This document shows, piece by piece, positions 14,215 through 14,739 of a stretch of DNA of 14,739 nt (the stretch's first letter is position 1; every line of letters begins with the position of its first letter). The translations under genes and the position numbers were made by a program. The stretch covers positions 1 to 14,739 of the forward strand of contig JBKQKS010000310.1 of assembly GCA_052147395.1 (NCBI GenBank). The letters run 5' to 3'. This DNA is from Roseiarcus sp052147395 (GTDB lineage Bacteria > Pseudomonadota > Alphaproteobacteria > Rhizobiales > Beijerinckiaceae). Under the pieces are notes generated by a model. It was not told where the DNA came from. It searched no databases and saw nothing but the letters and a program-made list of their open reading frames with translations.

Positions 14215-14339
14215 GAATTCGCTCCCGAGCCTGCAAGAATTCGTCGCGCCGAAGGCGAGCCTCCAGCGTGATCCGCCTGAGATCGCTTCGGGGGATGTAT
14301 CACGAAGCGATAACCGAAAGCTCGGTGGATAACGACCAT
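14177..14339 (-). pseudogene. DUF4160 gene with internal deletion and frameshift
   Basis: Two pieces of a DUF4160 protein lie end to end in different frames. From ATG 14339 the first frame reads MVVIHRAFGYRFVIH, the typical DUF4160 beginning. From about 14290 the next frame reads RSDLRRITLEARLRRDEFLQ then ARERIHG, the typical DUF4160 end, and stops at TGA 14177-14179. The middle, which normally carries the HxH-type stretch (roughly 30-40 residues), is missing. The final codons overlap the DUF2442 start, as in intact DUF4160-DUF2442 pairs. The match rests on recollection of the family pattern. The junction lies near 14290-14297. Confidence 0.6.
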
Positions 14340-14384
14340 CGCATCCGGCTCATCGCCGTCGGCGGCGGTCGTCCAGCTGCGGCT

Positions 14385-14425
14385 TCACCCGTCGTCGCAT
14401 GTACGCCCTCACCCTTCGTCGCATG
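14385..14425 (+). repeat. Two-copy 17-bp direct repeat
   Basis: TCACCCGTCGTCGCATG at 14385-14401 and TCACCCTTCGTCGCATG at 14409-14425 differ at one base and are spaced 24 bp apart. They lie in the 220-bp gap between the DUF4160 remnant and the CoA-transferase gene. Only two copies are present, so this is not a CRISPR array. Confidence 0.5.
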
Positions 14426-14560
14426 AGGGCGCCGCCGAAACGAGCGGTCGCCAAAGCGCGACAATTCCCGCAAAGCGATGTTGGCGCGGAGCCGCCGCCT
14501 TCATTTTCGTGCAACAACCCTGCTATTGAACCGGGCGAGAGTCCTATGGCGTGAAGCCGA

Positions 14561-14739
14561 ATGAAGAAAGGCCAGTCCGCACGAGACGCGGCGAGCCTCA
14601 TCCCCGACTGCGCCGTGCTGATGATCGGCGGCTTCATGGCGGTCGGCAGCCGGCGCCGGCTCATCGAGGCGTTGGTCGAGGCTGGGCGCAAGAACCTCAC
14701 CGTCATTGCCAACGACCGGCATGGGCGGCGCGATGGACT
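14561..14739 (+). CDS. atoD: 3-oxoacid/acetate CoA-transferase alpha subunit (AtoD-like), 5' part
   Basis: The first 59 codons of a CoA-transferase subunit A, which with a beta subunit moves CoA between short-chain acyl groups. Visible are an N-terminal helix (ARDAASLIPDCAVL), the glycine stretch MIGGFMAVGS, RRLIEALVEAGRKNLTVI and AND, matching E. coli AtoD (IMVGGFMGIGTPSRLVEALL, LTLIAND). The Pro usual after GT/GS is Arg here. After AND the frame turns into RHGRRDG, unlike the family, whereas the next frame over gives GMGGAMD; a frameshift near 14719 is possible, but only 20 bases remain to the window edge. ATG 14561 has GAAG about 5 nt upstream. TGCTATTGA at 14521-14529 could be an extended -10 box. 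The remainder of the gene and its partner subunit would lie to the right. Confidence 0.75.
   Translation, partial: MKKGQSARDAASLIPDCAVLMIGGFMAVGSRRRLIEALVEAGRKNLTVIANDRHGRRDG

Noticed and set aside
14385..14425. Possible CRISPR-like repeat pair
   Set aside because: Only two copies with a 7-bp spacer and no cas genes.

Overview
The window is high-GC DNA (strongly GC-biased third positions, long antisense open frames shadowing every gene) and reads as chromosome of an alphaproteobacterium, most likely of the Hyphomicrobiales (Rhizobiales). That placement is inferred from the protein families and codon use; no rRNA or other marker is present to confirm it.

Layout. (1) 1-3711, minus strand: the 5' part of guaA (GMP synthase, running off the left edge), a P1/S58 self-cleaving N-terminal-nucleophile hydrolase related to NylC/DmpA, and an AraC-family regulator with an N-terminal cupin-type domain. 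(2) 3712-4072: a divergent regulatory region with a 14-bp direct repeat and a perfect 8+8 bp inverted repeat, followed by a decayed coding fragment. (3) 4073-5146, plus strand: a Rossmann (F420/NADP oxidoreductase-like) N-terminus cut short and joined in frame to a complete DJ-1/PfpI protein that keeps its own ribosome-binding site. (4) 5147-5817: about 670 bp with no convincing gene, holding a hairpin, a terminator-like hairpin with a T6 tract, and an AT-rich patch with a repeated AAATTTGGCG motif. (5) 5818-11475, plus strand: a large SLC5-STAC-PAS hybrid histidine kinase, cobT (lower-ligand activation in cobalamin synthesis) and a polytopic membrane protein starting 2 nt after cobT. (6) 11566-13802, plus strand: a 586-aa DUF2786 protein with an unrecognised 330-aa N-terminus, overlapping by ATGA with a vsr mismatch endonuclease gene; no cytosine methyltransferase is visible. 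(7) 13876-14339, minus strand: a DUF2442 gene preceded by an internally deleted DUF4160 partner. (8) 14385-14425: a short two-copy repeat; then 14561 to the edge: the start of an AtoD-like CoA-transferase alpha subunit with a possible frameshift.

How they fit together. guaA and cobT are housekeeping or biosynthetic. The AraC regulator and the divergent oxidoreductase/PfpI unit look like a regulator-target pair that has lost sequence by deletion. The DUF2786-vsr pair is the best candidate for an undescribed functional unit. Three places (4073, 14290 and possibly 14719) show gene decay by deletion, so parts of this region appear to be eroding accessory DNA.
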